Source of the DNA: Bacteroidota bacterium
GTDB taxonomy: Bacteria > Bacteroidota > Bacteroidia > Palsa-948
Direction: 5' to 3'
Length of the DNA: 55,251 bases
Assembly (NCBI GenBank): GCA_016213405.1
Contig: JACRAM010000061.1
Span: 1 to 55,251 of the forward strand
Shown here: positions 1-8,806 of the stretch, piece by piece
How positions within the stretch are numbered: the first letter of the stretch is position 1
How the letters are laid out: each line of letters begins with the position of its first letter
The notes under the pieces: model-generated
The model's input: only the letters and a program-made list of their open reading frames with translations
Told to the model about the DNA's origin: nothing
Database searches by the model: none
Position numbers and translations under genes: made by a program

Positions 1-135
1 ATTGCGAGTGTTACTAATAAAATCAAACCGTTCAAATTGACAATGGTTGCGCTTTGGGGACGATTAATGAAAGTATTTGAAAAACAATATTTTACTTTAT
101 TCTTCCACATACTTGTCAATGGCAGTCCCGCTGTC

Positions 136-190
136 ATGCTGAACTTGTTTCAGCATCTGCAGAAAAAACTCCGTGAAGCAATCTCACAGA
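136..190. repeat. Palindromic repeat overlapping the glycosyltransferase 3' end
   Basis: An 8-bp inverted repeat (ATGCTGAA at 136-143 and TTCAGCAT at 149-156) is followed by a stretch ending in GAAGCAATCTC, a word that recurs in the repeat at about 25.6 kb. The stop codon of the minus-strand glycosyltransferase (150-152) lies inside the right arm, so the last residues of that protein are written by the repeat. The first 135 bases of the window contain no gene that I can support. Confidence 0.6.
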
Positions 191-1241
191 AAGAATCTAC
201 CGCGCTTTTAAATTCCTCTCCCGAATACTTTTCTATAAATCCGGAATAGTTTTCTGATTCCTTCAGCGCAATTTGTACATCAAATTCTTTCTGCGAAATC
301 GAATAAGCAATTTTCTTTTCTGAAAAATACTTTGCCAGATACTCTTGTTCCGTTTGTCCGGGCGTTGGAACAAAGATTGCTTTCTTGCCAAGCACAGCTA
401 AATCCATCACGGATGAATACCCCGGTCGGCATAAAATAATTTCCGAAGAGAGAATTTCTTTCTGCAATTCAAGAGAAGTTAAGTGCGAAACTATTTCAGC
501 ATTCTGGGAAATCTTTCTGCGCTCAGCTTTTTCTGTAATGCCTTGCACAATCAGAACTCTTTTCTTAATAGAAGAAGCTTGCTCCGTTATTTTTTTTTCA
601 AAAAGAGTCCGCTGCGGTTCGGGGCCTGACAACACAACGAGAAATTTGTATTTATTTTCCACATGTAAAGTGGAGCTATGGGGGATTTGAAATCGTGAAA
701 GCACTCCAATATATTTTGCGTTCTTCGGCAGAGGAAACTTATGGGCTAAATCTCCTGACAAATTATTTTTCTCAGCAACATCAGGAATCCAGCATTCAGA
801 ATATTTTGAAATATATTTTTTGTTAAGCTTATGAATCAGGTTTTCACCAAACGGGGACTTCACCATCAACTGGTGAGTCATAATCACACAAGGAATTTCT
901 TTTGACCACAAACCAAATCTGTTATCAGAAATTACTGCATCAATCTTTTTCTCTTTAATTATTTTTTTCAGAAGTTTATGTTCGCGTTTAATGCCTGAAA
1001 GTATTTTCGGAATCTGGGAAGCCATTTTCAATACCATTGAACTGTTCTTCGGGTAGGAAATATTGTAACCGGACATTACTACAAATTCACACGATGGGAA
1101 TTCTTTTTGCAGAAGTTGAATCGGTCTGCCGTCTGAGCCAATAATTACTTCACATTTTTTTTCAAGTAGATACCTTATTATAGGAATACATCTAGTGGCA
1201 TGTCCGAGTCCCCAGTCGAGTGGTGCGATTAAAATTTTCAT
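150..1241 (-). CDS. MurG-like / GT28-type glycosyltransferase
   Basis: A 363-residue protein related to the UDP-sugar transferases of the MurG fold. The start MKILIAPLDWGLGHATRC contains the N-terminal glycine-rich loop (GLGHATR, residues 11-17) typical of these enzymes. The C-terminal half has a Rossmann domain with CRPGYSSVMDLAVLGKKAIF (about residues 272-291), the usual sugar-nucleotide site in which a conserved Gly/Ser/Glu-type region contacts the donor. No membrane segment or signal peptide is seen, so it is probably cytoplasmic or peripheral. It is longer and more divergent than true MurG, and Bacteroidota commonly carry such a stand-alone copy of unknown acceptor. It is transcribed divergently from trmB. 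The C-terminal residues IASRSFFCRC are encoded by a repeat element, so the natural end may once have differed. Family is fairly sure; substrate unknown. Confidence 0.8.
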   Translation of the reverse strand: MKILIAPLDWGLGHATRCIPIIRYLLEKKCEVIIGSDGRPIQLLQKEFPSCEFVVMSGYNISYPKNSSMVLKMASQIPKILSGIKREHKLLKKIIKEKKIDAVISDNRFGLWSKEIPCVIMTHQLMVKSPFGENLIHKLNKKYISKYSECWIPDVAEKNNLSGDLAHKFPLPKNAKYIGVLSRFQIPHSSTLHVENKYKFLVVLSGPEPQRTLFEKKITEQASSIKKRVLIVQGITEKAERRKISQNAEIVSHLTSLELQKEILSSEIILCRPGYSSVMDLAVLGKKAIFVPTPGQTEQEYLAKYFSEKKIAYSISQKEFDVQIALKESENYSGFIEKYSGEEFKSAVDSFCEIASRSFFCRC

Positions 1242-1261
1242 TGGTACAGATAACTAATCAC

Positions 1262-1305
1262 TGCGAATCTACGAATTACGAATGTCTTTGATTCGTAGAT
1301 TCGCA
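1262..1305. repeat. 15-bp perfect inverted repeat between divergent genes
   Basis: TGCGAATCTACGAAT (1262-1276) pairs perfectly with ATTCGTAGATTCGCA (1291-1305) around a 14-base loop that itself repeats the word TACGAAT. It sits in the 83-bp gap between the minus-strand glycosyltransferase and trmB. It resembles the short palindromic repeats dispersed in many Bacteroidota genomes, but could also act as a transcript-end or operator structure for both genes. Confidence 0.7.
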
Positions 1306-1324
1306 ACCATCCGCTATCCGCACT

Positions 1325-1987
1325 ATGCCTAAGAATAAACTCCAGCGCTTTGCAGAACTCCGCACTTTTGAGAATGTGCATGAATTTCTTTTTACGGAAA
1401 GGAAAAATGATTTCAAACTGAAAGGAAAATGGAATAAAGAATATTTCAAAAACGAAAATCCCATTGTGCTTGAACTTGGCTGCGGAAAAGGAGAATACTC
1501 CATCGGGCTGGCAGAAAAGTATTTCAACAAAAATTTTATCGGACTGGATATAAAAGGCGCGAGGATATGGCGTGGTTCCAAGAATGCGCAAGAAAAAAAT
1601 CTGCACAACGTTGCATTTCTGAGAACACAAATTGAATTTATAGAAAGCTGTTTTGCGAAAGATGAAGTGAGCGAGATATGGCTAACCTTCCCCGACCCTC
1701 AGCCGAATAAAGAAAAAAAACGGCTAACACATATGATTTTTTTAAACCGCTACAAAAATGTTTTGAAACCAAATGGAATTGTCCATCTGAAAACCGACAG
1801 CGCTGAACTGCATGAATTCACTTTAGAAGTTATTACAGAGAATAAAATAAACTTGCTTGATTCTACAAATGATTTGTATGGTAACTCAGAACCCGCAAGA
1901 GAAGAAGTGAAATCAATTAAAACTCACTACGAAAAATTATTTACTGCGAAGGGAAAGAAAATAACTTACTTGAAATTCAGATTCTAG
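1325..1987 (+). CDS. trmB: tRNA (guanine-N7-)-methyltransferase
   Basis: TrmB methylates N7 of G46 in the variable loop of tRNAs using S-adenosylmethionine. The 220-residue length matches the family. The SAM-binding motif VLELGCGKGEYSIGLA starts near residue 48, followed by FIGLDIKGARIWRGSKNA. The family signature IWLTFPDPQPNKEKKRL (about residues 118-134) contains the catalytic Asp/Pro cluster and the basic residues that contact tRNA. The start MPKNKLQRFAEL is typical for Bacteroidota TrmB. It is followed by an AT-rich hairpin at 2019-2041. Nothing is unusual. Confidence 0.95.
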   Translation: MPKNKLQRFAELRTFENVHEFLFTERKNDFKLKGKWNKEYFKNENPIVLELGCGKGEYSIGLAEKYFNKNFIGLDIKGARIWRGSKNAQEKNLHNVAFLRTQIEFIESCFAKDEVSEIWLTFPDPQPNKEKKRLTHMIFLNRYKNVLKPNGIVHLKTDSAELHEFTLEVITENKINLLDSTNDLYGNSEPAREEVKSIKTHYEKLFTAKGKKITYLKFRF

Positions 1988-2018
1988 TTTACGTTAAGGA
2001 TGAAGGCAATTGTCATGT

Positions 2019-2041
2019 CTTTTTTACGTTTAGTAAAAAAG
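2019..2041 (+). terminator. AT-rich hairpin after trmB
   Basis: CTTTTTTAC (2019-2027) and GTAAAAAAG (2033-2041) form a perfect 9-bp stem with a 5-base loop, 31 bases after the trmB stop. The stem is weak in GC, so it may terminate in either orientation or simply be a repeat remnant. Confidence 0.4.
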
Positions 2042-2128
2042 TGACTGCTGACAAGCCTGACCCGAAGGGAAATGCCCAAGAAATTCCACGCTACTTCGTG
2101 ACACCCCTTTTAGAAGGAGGAATATTCT

Positions 2129-2136
2129 TAACTTTG
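2129..2136 (+). promoter_or_regulatory. Bacteroidota -7 box upstream of rel
   Basis: TAACTTTG matches the Bacteroidota primary-sigma -7 consensus TAnnTTTG, with its last base 18 bases before the ATG at 2155. No clear -33 TTG is seen at the expected distance, so strength is uncertain. The purine-rich AAGGAG at 2138-2143 lies at ribosome-binding distance from the start. Confidence 0.5.
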
Positions 2137-2154
2137 TAAGGAGAAAAAATATTT

Positions 2155-4395
2155 ATGTCAAAAGTTACCCATGTACCAGTTATTGATACCGAAGAAGAAA
2201 AGAAAGAACTTCTCAGGCGCTACCGCGGGTTGCTGAAATCGTGCAGGAGAAAGTTAGACAAGAACGACAAACTTCAGATACGCAAGGCGTTTGATGTGGC
2301 GATGGAAGCGCATCAGAATGCGAGGCGAAAATCTGGCGAGCCCTACATTTATCATCCTATTGCCGTGGCGCAGATCTGCGCAGAAGAAATCGGACTGGGC
2401 GCCACTTCGGTCATCTGTGCGCTGCTGCACGATGTGGTGGAAGACACCGACATGACGCTTGCCGACATGCAGGGAATGTTTGGTGAAAAGGTTGCGCAGA
2501 TCATTGATGGACTTACGAAAATAAAAGGGATGGAGGTGATTGATCCTACCAACTTTTCCATTCAGGCGGAAAATTTCCGTAAGATGCTTTTGACTTTGTC
2601 GGATGATGTGCGCGTAATCCTCATCAAACTTGCCGACCGATTGCACAACATGCGCACGCTCAACTCTATGAGCGAACATCAGCAGCGGAAAATTGCTTCT
2701 GAAACTTTATATTTATATGCGCCTCTTGCCCATCGTTTGGGATTGAACGCCATTAAAACCGAGTTGGAAGATTTAGGTTTGAAATACACTGAGCCCGAAG
2801 TGTATCACACTATTGAAACAAAATTAAAAGAGACAGAACCGGAGCGCAAAAAATACATTAATAAATTCATCGAGCCGGTTTTAGAAGCGCTGATTGAAAA
2901 CGGATTCAAGCTGCGGATTTTCGGCAGGCCCAAATCCATTTTTTCTATCTACCACAAGATGCGAACTAAAAATCTTTCGTTTGAAGAAGTGTACGACATC
3001 TTTGCCATACGCGTAATTATTGACACGAAAGAGGAAAAAGAAAAATCGGATTGCTGGAGAGTTTATTCTGTGGTGACGGATTTTTACTATCCGAACCCTG
3101 AACGTTTGCGCGATTGGATTTCGACTCCCAAAGGAAACGGCTATGAGGCGCTTCACACCACGGTGATGGGTCCTGAAGGAAAATGGGTGGAAGTACAGAT
3201 TCGCTCTGAGCGGATGGATGATATTGCCGAGCGTGGATTTGCCGCGCACTGGCGCTATAAAACCGGAGTGGAAGATGCGGTAGATAAAGAATCTCAGCTG
3301 GATGACTGGCTGAAAAAAATTCGCCACATGCTGGACAGCGCGGATGAAAACGCGCTTGATTTTTTAGACGATTTCAAACTCAATCTTTTCGCTGAAGAGA
3401 TTTTTATTTTCACTCCGAAGGGAGAAATGCGCTCTCTTCCTTCATCTGCCACTGCGCTGGACTTTGCTTTTGAAATTCATTCAAAGGTTGGTGAACAGTG
3501 TATTGGCGCGAAGGTGAATCATAAACTCGTGCCACTCAGCTACGCACTTAACAGCGGTGACCAGGTGGAAATTCTTACTTCAGCAAAACAATCTCCGAAA
3601 CAGGAATGGCTTGGATTTGTGGTGACGGCAAAAGCCAAATCAAAAATAAAATCCGCTCTCAAAGAAGAAAAAAGAAAAGTTTCTGAAAAAGGAAAAGAAC
3701 TTTTGCAAAAACGGTTCAAAACGCTGAAGCTTTCTTTCTCGACCGAGAACATAAATAAAGTGGTTTCTGGCTTCAAACTTCCGAATGTGCAGGAGCTTCA
3801 TTACCGGCTGGCGATAGGAAACATCAAGTCTGGAGAAATAAAAGATTTCAGAAAAGAAAAAAACAAACCGGTTGCTGAACTGAAGAAAGAAAATATTTCG
3901 CTCGAGCAGATGGTGAGCAATGTGCGCGGGGGAAAATCAGATGAATTACTGGTGATTGGTGATAACATGGATAAGATCGAGTACAAACTTTCTCCCTGCT
4001 GCCATCCGATTCCGGGCGATGATGTGTTCGGATTCATCACCATAAACGAAGGAATAAAAATTCACCGCGTGAATTGTTCGAACGCCACGAAGATGCTTGC
4101 CAACTATGCCTACCGTGTTGTGAAGGCGAAATGGACAAATCAGGAATTAATTTCTTTTCTGGCGGGAATAAAAGTTACAGGAAGTGACCGTGTGGGCATG
4201 GTGAACAATATCACAAAAATTATTTCTGATGAACTGAGTGTGAATATGCGCGCTCTCAGTTTTGATAGCAACGATGGCGTGTTTGAAGGAAAAATCATGC
4301 TTTTCGTTAACGACACCAAGCACCTCACCGAACTGATGACCAAACTGAAAAACGTGGATGGAGTGGTGAATGTTTCCCGATTCGATACGAATTAA
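2155..4395 (+). CDS. RelA/SpoT-type (p)ppGpp synthetase/hydrolase
   Basis: A 746-residue Rel protein controlling the alarmone (p)ppGpp. Domains in order: HD hydrolase (about residues 45-200) with intact CALLHDVVEDT and LIKLADRLHNMRTL motifs; synthetase (about 240-360) with GRPKSIFSIYHKMR, STPKGNGYEALHTTV and EVQIRSERMDDIAERG; TGS domain (about 415-480) with FIFTPKGEMRSLPSSATALD; a zinc-finger-like region with SPCCHPIPGDDVFGFI (about 620); and a C-terminal ACT domain. Both catalytic halves look intact, so a bifunctional enzyme is expected. It precedes the Fur-family gene by 23 bases and may share its transcript. Confidence 0.93.
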   Translation: MSKVTHVPVIDTEEEKKELLRRYRGLLKSCRRKLDKNDKLQIRKAFDVAMEAHQNARRKSGEPYIYHPIAVAQICAEEIGLGATSVICALLHDVVEDTDMTLADMQGMFGEKVAQIIDGLTKIKGMEVIDPTNFSIQAENFRKMLLTLSDDVRVILIKLADRLHNMRTLNSMSEHQQRKIASETLYLYAPLAHRLGLNAIKTELEDLGLKYTEPEVYHTIETKLKETEPERKKYINKFIEPVLEALIENGFKLRIFGRPKSIFSIYHKMRTKNLSFEEVYDIFAIRVIIDTKEEKEKSDCWRVYSVVTDFYYPNPERLRDWISTPKGNGYEALHTTVMGPEGKWVEVQIRSERMDDIAERGFAAHWRYKTGVEDAVDKESQLDDWLKKIRHMLDSADENALDFLDDFKLNLFAEEIFIFTPKGEMRSLPSSATALDFAFEIHSKVGEQCIGAKVNHKLVPLSYALNSGDQVEILTSAKQSPKQEWLGFVVTAKAKSKIKSALKEEKRKVSEKGKELLQKRFKTLKLSFSTENINKVVSGFKLPNVQELHYRLAIGNIKSGEIKDFRKEKNKPVAELKKENISLEQMVSNVRGGKSDELLVIGDNMDKIEYKLSPCCHPIPGDDVFGFITINEGIKIHRVNCSNATKMLANYAYRVVKAKWTNQELISFLAGIKVTGSDRVGMVNNITKIISDELSVNMRALSFDSNDGVFEGKIMLFVNDTKHLTELMTKLKNVDGVVNVSRFDTN

Positions 4396-4418
4396 TATCT
4401 TCGCTCAATATATATTCC

Positions 4419-4886
4419 ATGTCAGCAGTAAAAGATTCAGTTAAGAAAATTTTCACCGAATATTTGGAGCAGCACGGCCATCGCAAGACAAGAGAGCGCT
4501 ATGCCATTTTGGATGAAATTTATTCCGACAACGGGCATTTTGATATTGATGCGCTCTACTCAAAAATGAAAAGCAAAAAACATCGTGTGAGCAGAGCTAC
4601 TGTTTACAACACGATTGAACTCTTGCTCGACTGTGATTTAGTGGTCAAACATCATTTCGGAAAAAATATTTCACTTTTTGAAAAAGCATATGAATACAAA
4701 CAGCACGACCATCTCATCTGTGAAGATTGCGGAAATGTTATGGAATTCTGCGATCCGCGCATCCAGCAGATAAGGAATAAGATGGGAGACATACTTGCAT
4801 TTAACATCTCATCACATTCATTAAATTTGTATGCTCATTGCAGGAAACTTTCAGAAGCAGGAAAATGCGAAAACAAAAAAAAATAA
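4419..4886 (+). CDS. fur: Fur-family metal-responsive transcriptional repressor
   Basis: A 155-residue Fur-family regulator. The N-terminal winged helix (residues 1-80) includes RATVYNTIELLLDCDLV, the characteristic recognition helix region. The dimerisation half has QHDHLICEDCGNVMEFCD with the Cys pair of the structural zinc site and the His ligands of the regulatory site; a further two Cys lie near the C-terminus (HCRKLSEAGKC). It could be Fur, PerR or Zur in specificity; the sequence alone does not settle this. A near-consensus -7 box (TATCTTCG, 4396-4403) lies 15 bases before the ATG, so it may have its own promoter as well as read-through from rel. Confidence 0.85.
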   Translation: MSAVKDSVKKIFTEYLEQHGHRKTRERYAILDEIYSDNGHFDIDALYSKMKSKKHRVSRATVYNTIELLLDCDLVVKHHFGKNISLFEKAYEYKQHDHLICEDCGNVMEFCDPRIQQIRNKMGDILAFNISSHSLNLYAHCRKLSEAGKCENKKK

Positions 4887-4909
4887 AATACAAACCAAAA
4901 CCAACCACC

Positions 4910-5269
4910 ATGTTCTTTACTTATTCATCTGAGAAACAAGGCAACATTCACATCTTTATATTGAAAGGGGATTTGATTGACAAAAACCAGGCAGACAAAC
5001 TCATAGAGGAAGTGAATGAAATCATTCTGAACAACCACATTCGGTTTGTAGTTGATTTGGGGAATTTAAAATATCTCAACAGTTCCGGGCTTACTATCTT
5101 AATTCAGATTCTGACGAAAGCACGCAAAGCAGGAGGAGAAGCGGTGATAGCTAATGTTGGAAAAAGAATTAAAGAACTTCTCGTCATCACAAAACTGAAT
5201 ACTGTTTTCACAGTAGCAGATACTGTTGAACAAGGAATTGCGAAATTGAATAAGCTAGTATCAAATTGA
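4910..5269 (+). CDS. STAS-domain anti-sigma factor antagonist
   Basis: A 119-residue single STAS domain of the SpoIIAA/RsbV type. The hallmark is VDLGNLKYLNSSGLTILIQI, in which the Ser after NS is the usual site of kinase phosphorylation, so the protein probably switches partner binding by reversible phosphorylation. I chose the ATG at 4910 (MFFTYSSEKQ) because family members begin directly before the first beta strand; a longer reading from 4838 would overlap fur by 49 bases and add a basic, low-complexity stretch. No anti-sigma kinase lies next to it, so its partner must be encoded elsewhere. Confidence 0.8.
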   Translation: MFFTYSSEKQGNIHIFILKGDLIDKNQADKLIEEVNEIILNNHIRFVVDLGNLKYLNSSGLTILIQILTKARKAGGEAVIANVGKRIKELLVITKLNTVFTVADTVEQGIAKLNKLVSN

Positions 5270-5278
5270 CTTATTTCT

Positions 5279-5824
5279 GTGAAGCATTTTTGCCTATTGC
5301 TTATTGCCATTTGCTTGCTTTTCTTTTCCTGCAGGAATAAAACCGATTACTCCAAAGAAATTTTTCGTCTCGACAGCGCGAAAGTTGTTTTATTGAGTGC
5401 AGAAAAAAATCTCCTCTCAGTTGATACAAGCATGCTTCGATCTTCTTATAATTCCTGCGCTGAGAATTTACATTCCATTATGGAAAAACTTTCCAAAGAT
5501 ACAGTGAAGAAAAGAACGGCAATATTTTTGTCGGATGCTTATGAACAATCGGGCAACATTCTGAATCTGCTTGATAATAAAAAATATCTTGAACGCGCTT
5601 TAATAGAATCTCAGCAGAGAATCAGCGATCTGAAACACGATTTGACAGAAGATTTGATCGAGAAAAATAAATCAGATGCGTATGTCGTTAATGAAATGAA
5701 CGCCTCGCAGAAAATTTATGAAGCAGTAAGTAAAGTAATAGAAAAAGCAAAAAACTCCTCAGCAAAATTAGATTCATTGAAAATACAAATTTCTTTTATT
5801 GCGGATAGTTTAAAATTAAAATGA
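5279..5824 (+). CDS. Small helical lipoprotein of unknown function
   Basis: A 181-residue protein starting with GTG. The signal MKHFCLLLIAICLLFFSC ends in a lipobox (LFFSC), so Cys18 is probably lipidated. The mature part is charged and helical (coiled-coil-like), with no motif I recognise. It overlaps the following TPR gene by 4 bases (ATGA), so the two are translationally coupled and probably act together at the cell envelope. The signal-peptide DNA is built from near-tandem words (TTGCCTATTGCTTATTGCC), as in two other genes of this window. Confidence 0.7.
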   Translation: MKHFCLLLIAICLLFFSCRNKTDYSKEIFRLDSAKVVLLSAEKNLLSVDTSMLRSSYNSCAENLHSIMEKLSKDTVKKRTAIFLSDAYEQSGNILNLLDNKKYLERALIESQQRISDLKHDLTEDLIEKNKSDAYVVNEMNASQKIYEAVSKVIEKAKNSSAKLDSLKIQISFIADSLKLK

Positions 5825-7656
5825 AAAAAATCAGAAACATAATTTGCATCTTTCTTGCTTCTTGGCTCTTGGCTCTTGGCTCTGCATTCGCTCAACCGCA
5901 AACCACAGATGAAAAACTTGCTTTTCAATATCTCCAGAACAAAGAGTTTGACAAAGCGATTGTGTATTATGAAAAATTCTTCAGCAAGAAAGAGGGGATT
6001 ACTTATTATAATCCCTTCCTGCTTTGCCTTGTAAAACTTCAGCAGTATGATAAGGCGGAAAAAATGATCAAGAAAGTCATCAAACAATATCCGAAGAATC
6101 CAACTTACATTGTTGACCTCGGTACATTGTACAAAGAAAAAAAAGAAACCGACAAAGGAAATTCTCAATATGAAAAAGCAATCAGGCAATTAAATCCTGA
6201 CCAACAGCAAATCACTGCACTTGCAAATGCATTCATTCAATTGCAGGAATGGGATTTCGCAATTAGTACTTATAAAGAAGGAAGGAGATTGCTGAGAGGT
6301 TTTTACCCTTTTAGCGCGGAAATTGCGGATGTGTATTCAAAGAAAGGAGATATTGAAGGAATGGTGAATGAATATCTTTCTCTTCTTGACTATGGAGATG
6401 ATCAACTGCAAATTGTTCAGAACGGATTACAGCCATCGTTCGTGGAAGACAAGGATGAGAAGAAAAATGAAATTATCAAAACAGAACTGATGAAAAAAAT
6501 TCAGTCACAGCCCGACAAAACTGTTTTCTCTGAATTGCTGATTTGGTTTTTTATACAAGAGAAAAATTTCAATGGAGCGTATGTGCAATCAAAAGCGCTT
6601 GACAAACGAAAGCACGAAGAAGGAGAGCGCTTGATGGCGCTCGGACAATTATGCGTTTCAAACGAAGATTATGAAACTGGCGCGAAATGTTTTCAGTATG
6701 TAATTGAGAAAGGAAAAGAGAATTACAATTATATCAACGCAAGGATGGAATTACTGAATGCGTTGTACAAAAAAGTCACTACTAAATTTAATTATACGCA
6801 AGTAGATTTGCAGGAACTTGAAAAAAATTTCAATTCCACTCTGGCTGAACTCGGAAAAAGTTCCGGCACTGCCATCCTGATAAAAAATCTTGCGCACTTG
6901 CAGGGATTCTTCATGGGCAAAACAAAAGAAGCAAGCGATTTGCTGAATGAAGCCATCAAACTCCCGGGCATCAATGAAACAACACAGGCGGAATGCAAAC
7001 TCGAACTCGGAGATATTCTTTTGATGACGGGAGAAATTTGGGATGCATCTCTTTTGTATTCCCAGGTTGAATTTGATTTCAAGCACGAGCCGCTTGGCAA
7101 CGAAGCAAAATTCCGCAATGCGAAACTTTCTTATTTCAACGGAGAATTCAAATGGGCGCAGGCGCAGTTGGATGTACTCAAAGGTTCCACGGAAAAATTA
7201 ATTGCGAATGACGCTATGTTCCTCTCCCTCACCATCAGCGACAATTTAAAAGAAGAGGGCGATTCACTCGCTCTTAGTATGTTCTCACGCGCTGATTTAT
7301 TTGTTTTCAGAAATCAATTTGATAAATCTTTGCTCACACTGGATTCTATATTGCAAAAATTCCAGAACACTTCTCTCTCGGATGATATTCTCTATAAAAA
7401 ATATCAGATCAAAATAAAAGAAGGAAAGTTTACAGAAGCAGGAGACCAGTTGCAGAAAATTCTCGACAATTATTCTTTCGATATTCTTGGAGATGACGCT
7501 ATGTTCAAACTTGCTGAACTCAATGAACTTTATCTGAACAACACCGAAAAAGCAAAACAACTTTACGAAGAACTTCTCACCAAATTCCCAGGCAGTTTAT
7601 TTACTGTGGAAGCAAGGAAAAGATTCAGGATATTGAGAGGAGACAGTGTTAATTAG
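5821..7656 (+). CDS. Exported tetratricopeptide-repeat protein
   Basis: A 611-residue protein with an N-terminal signal (residues about 1-25, ending SAFAQ) and TPR-type helical pairs through most of its length, for example FQYLQNKEFDKAIVYYEKFF near residue 37 and the C-terminal AKQLYEELLTKFPGSLFTVEA, typical of envelope TPR proteins. Its start overlaps the end of the upstream lipoprotein gene. It probably forms a scaffold in the periplasm. The signal-peptide DNA contains a tandem TTGGCTC repeat (about 5862-5882). Function beyond protein binding is not predictable. Confidence 0.75.
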   Translation: MKKIRNIICIFLASWLLALGSAFAQPQTTDEKLAFQYLQNKEFDKAIVYYEKFFSKKEGITYYNPFLLCLVKLQQYDKAEKMIKKVIKQYPKNPTYIVDLGTLYKEKKETDKGNSQYEKAIRQLNPDQQQITALANAFIQLQEWDFAISTYKEGRRLLRGFYPFSAEIADVYSKKGDIEGMVNEYLSLLDYGDDQLQIVQNGLQPSFVEDKDEKKNEIIKTELMKKIQSQPDKTVFSELLIWFFIQEKNFNGAYVQSKALDKRKHEEGERLMALGQLCVSNEDYETGAKCFQYVIEKGKENYNYINARMELLNALYKKVTTKFNYTQVDLQELEKNFNSTLAELGKSSGTAILIKNLAHLQGFFMGKTKEASDLLNEAIKLPGINETTQAECKLELGDILLMTGEIWDASLLYSQVEFDFKHEPLGNEAKFRNAKLSYFNGEFKWAQAQLDVLKGSTEKLIANDAMFLSLTISDNLKEEGDSLALSMFSRADLFVFRNQFDKSLLTLDSILQKFQNTSLSDDILYKKYQIKIKEGKFTEAGDQLQKILDNYSFDILGDDAMFKLAELNELYLNNTEKAKQLYEELLTKFPGSLFTVEARKRFRILRGDSVN

Positions 7657-7691
7657 TTTCTTATAAAAATCTACCTTAATATTTTTTCTTT

Positions 7692-8465
7692 ATGATAAAT
7701 AATAAACAGTTTTTATTGGCCGTACTATTTCTCCTGATGGTTTTAAATTCTCATAGCCAAACCAAGCATATCAAGCATCTGTTTTATTTTTCATGGGGAT
7801 ATAATAAAGAATGGTATGCAGATAATAATATCCGCATCAACCAGCCATCTCTTCAAAACAAGTACACATTTGAGAAAGTAAAGGGAGTTGACAAACCGGG
7901 ATGGAACACCGGGATATTTAATAAAGATTTAACCATCCCTCAATACAATTACCGACTTGGTTATCGCATCAATAAAAAATGGAGCGCAGAATTAAATTTC
8001 GACCACACAAAATATCAGGTGCCTGACCAAACACTTCATATCACCGGAACATACCATAGGTCAACCATTGATTCTTCTTTTGCACGCACAGGTGATAATC
8101 TCACTTATCAATTGAACAATGGCGCGAATTTCTTTTTATTCAACGCAGTGAGGCTGGTAAATCTTTTAAAAACCGACTCTTCAAAAATAAATATAAACCT
8201 ACTGCTGAAAGGCGGAATTGGGTTTGTTTATCCTCATGTAGAAAATACAATCATGAGTCAGAAAAATAATTCAGGTTTTCAGTTTGGCGGCTTTGATGCT
8301 GGAACAGAAGCGGGAATACAAATTACTTTTTTTAAATATGTTTACTTAGAGTACACCAACAAAGTTGTTTTTTCCAGATACCGCAACCTTCAATTATATG
8401 AAGGCACTGCAAAGCAAAATCTCTCCTGTTATGAGATGATTTTTTCTTTGGGAGTTTGGTTTTAG
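7692..8465 (+). CDS. Putative outer-membrane beta-barrel protein
   Basis: A 257-residue protein with a signal peptide (LLAVLFLLMVLNSHSQ, cleavage near residue 23) and alternating hydrophobic strands rich in Tyr, Phe and Asn, for example YNYRLGYRINKKWSAELNFD. It ends in an aromatic residue (SLGVWF), as many outer-membrane barrels do. I do not recognise a named family. It is 35 bases after the TPR gene and on the same strand, so may be the last gene of that transcript. Confidence 0.6.
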   Translation: MINNKQFLLAVLFLLMVLNSHSQTKHIKHLFYFSWGYNKEWYADNNIRINQPSLQNKYTFEKVKGVDKPGWNTGIFNKDLTIPQYNYRLGYRINKKWSAELNFDHTKYQVPDQTLHITGTYHRSTIDSSFARTGDNLTYQLNNGANFFLFNAVRLVNLLKTDSSKININLLLKGGIGFVYPHVENTIMSQKNNSGFQFGGFDAGTEAGIQITFFKYVYLEYTNKVVFSRYRNLQLYEGTAKQNLSCYEMIFSLGVWF

Positions 8466-8668
8466 CCTCCGTTATTATCTCCGCAATTTTCCCAACAAGA
8501 ATTCATTCGAACAAAAACCTGAGTAATCTCAGCATAATATCCCATCACTTTTAAAAAAGAAAAAAAAATTCATATTTTACTTATTATATTAATGACATTT
8601 ATCATAGTTTAATATGACGGTTAAAGGTTATTTTACAAAAATATTTCAAAAAAAACTTATCCTATATT

Positions 8669-8761
8669 GAGATTACTCCGATTTCCGAAAAGACAAATAC
8701 AGATTACACCGATGAAAGGCATAAACATAATCGGTGTAATCTTTCTAAAATCTGTGTAATC
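8669..8761. repeat. GATTACA-type nested palindrome upstream of korA1
   Basis: The 341-base gap before korA1 holds no gene. Its 3' part is a nested palindrome: a perfect inner pair AGATTACACCGAT (8701-8713) and ATCGGTGTAATCT (8729-8741), and an imperfect outer pair starting GATTACTCCGATTT (from 8670) and ending AAATCTGTGTAATC (to 8761). Closely similar elements occur at 15301-15394 and 20560-20643, also just upstream of genes of this operon. The remaining upstream part (8466-8668) is AT-rich with nothing recognisable. Confidence 0.75.
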
Positions 8762-8806
8762 ATATTATATAATTCCAGTAGCAACAATTTTTCTTAACAA
8801 AAATAA

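Noticed and set aside
37-249. A 70-codon plus-strand reading frame at the window start
   Set aside because: It runs through repeat DNA and antisense to the glycosyltransferase 3' end, with no family-like residues.
4838-4909. Longer N-terminus for the STAS protein
   Set aside because: It would overlap the Fur gene and add a basic low-complexity stretch; the ATG at 4910 suits the family fold.
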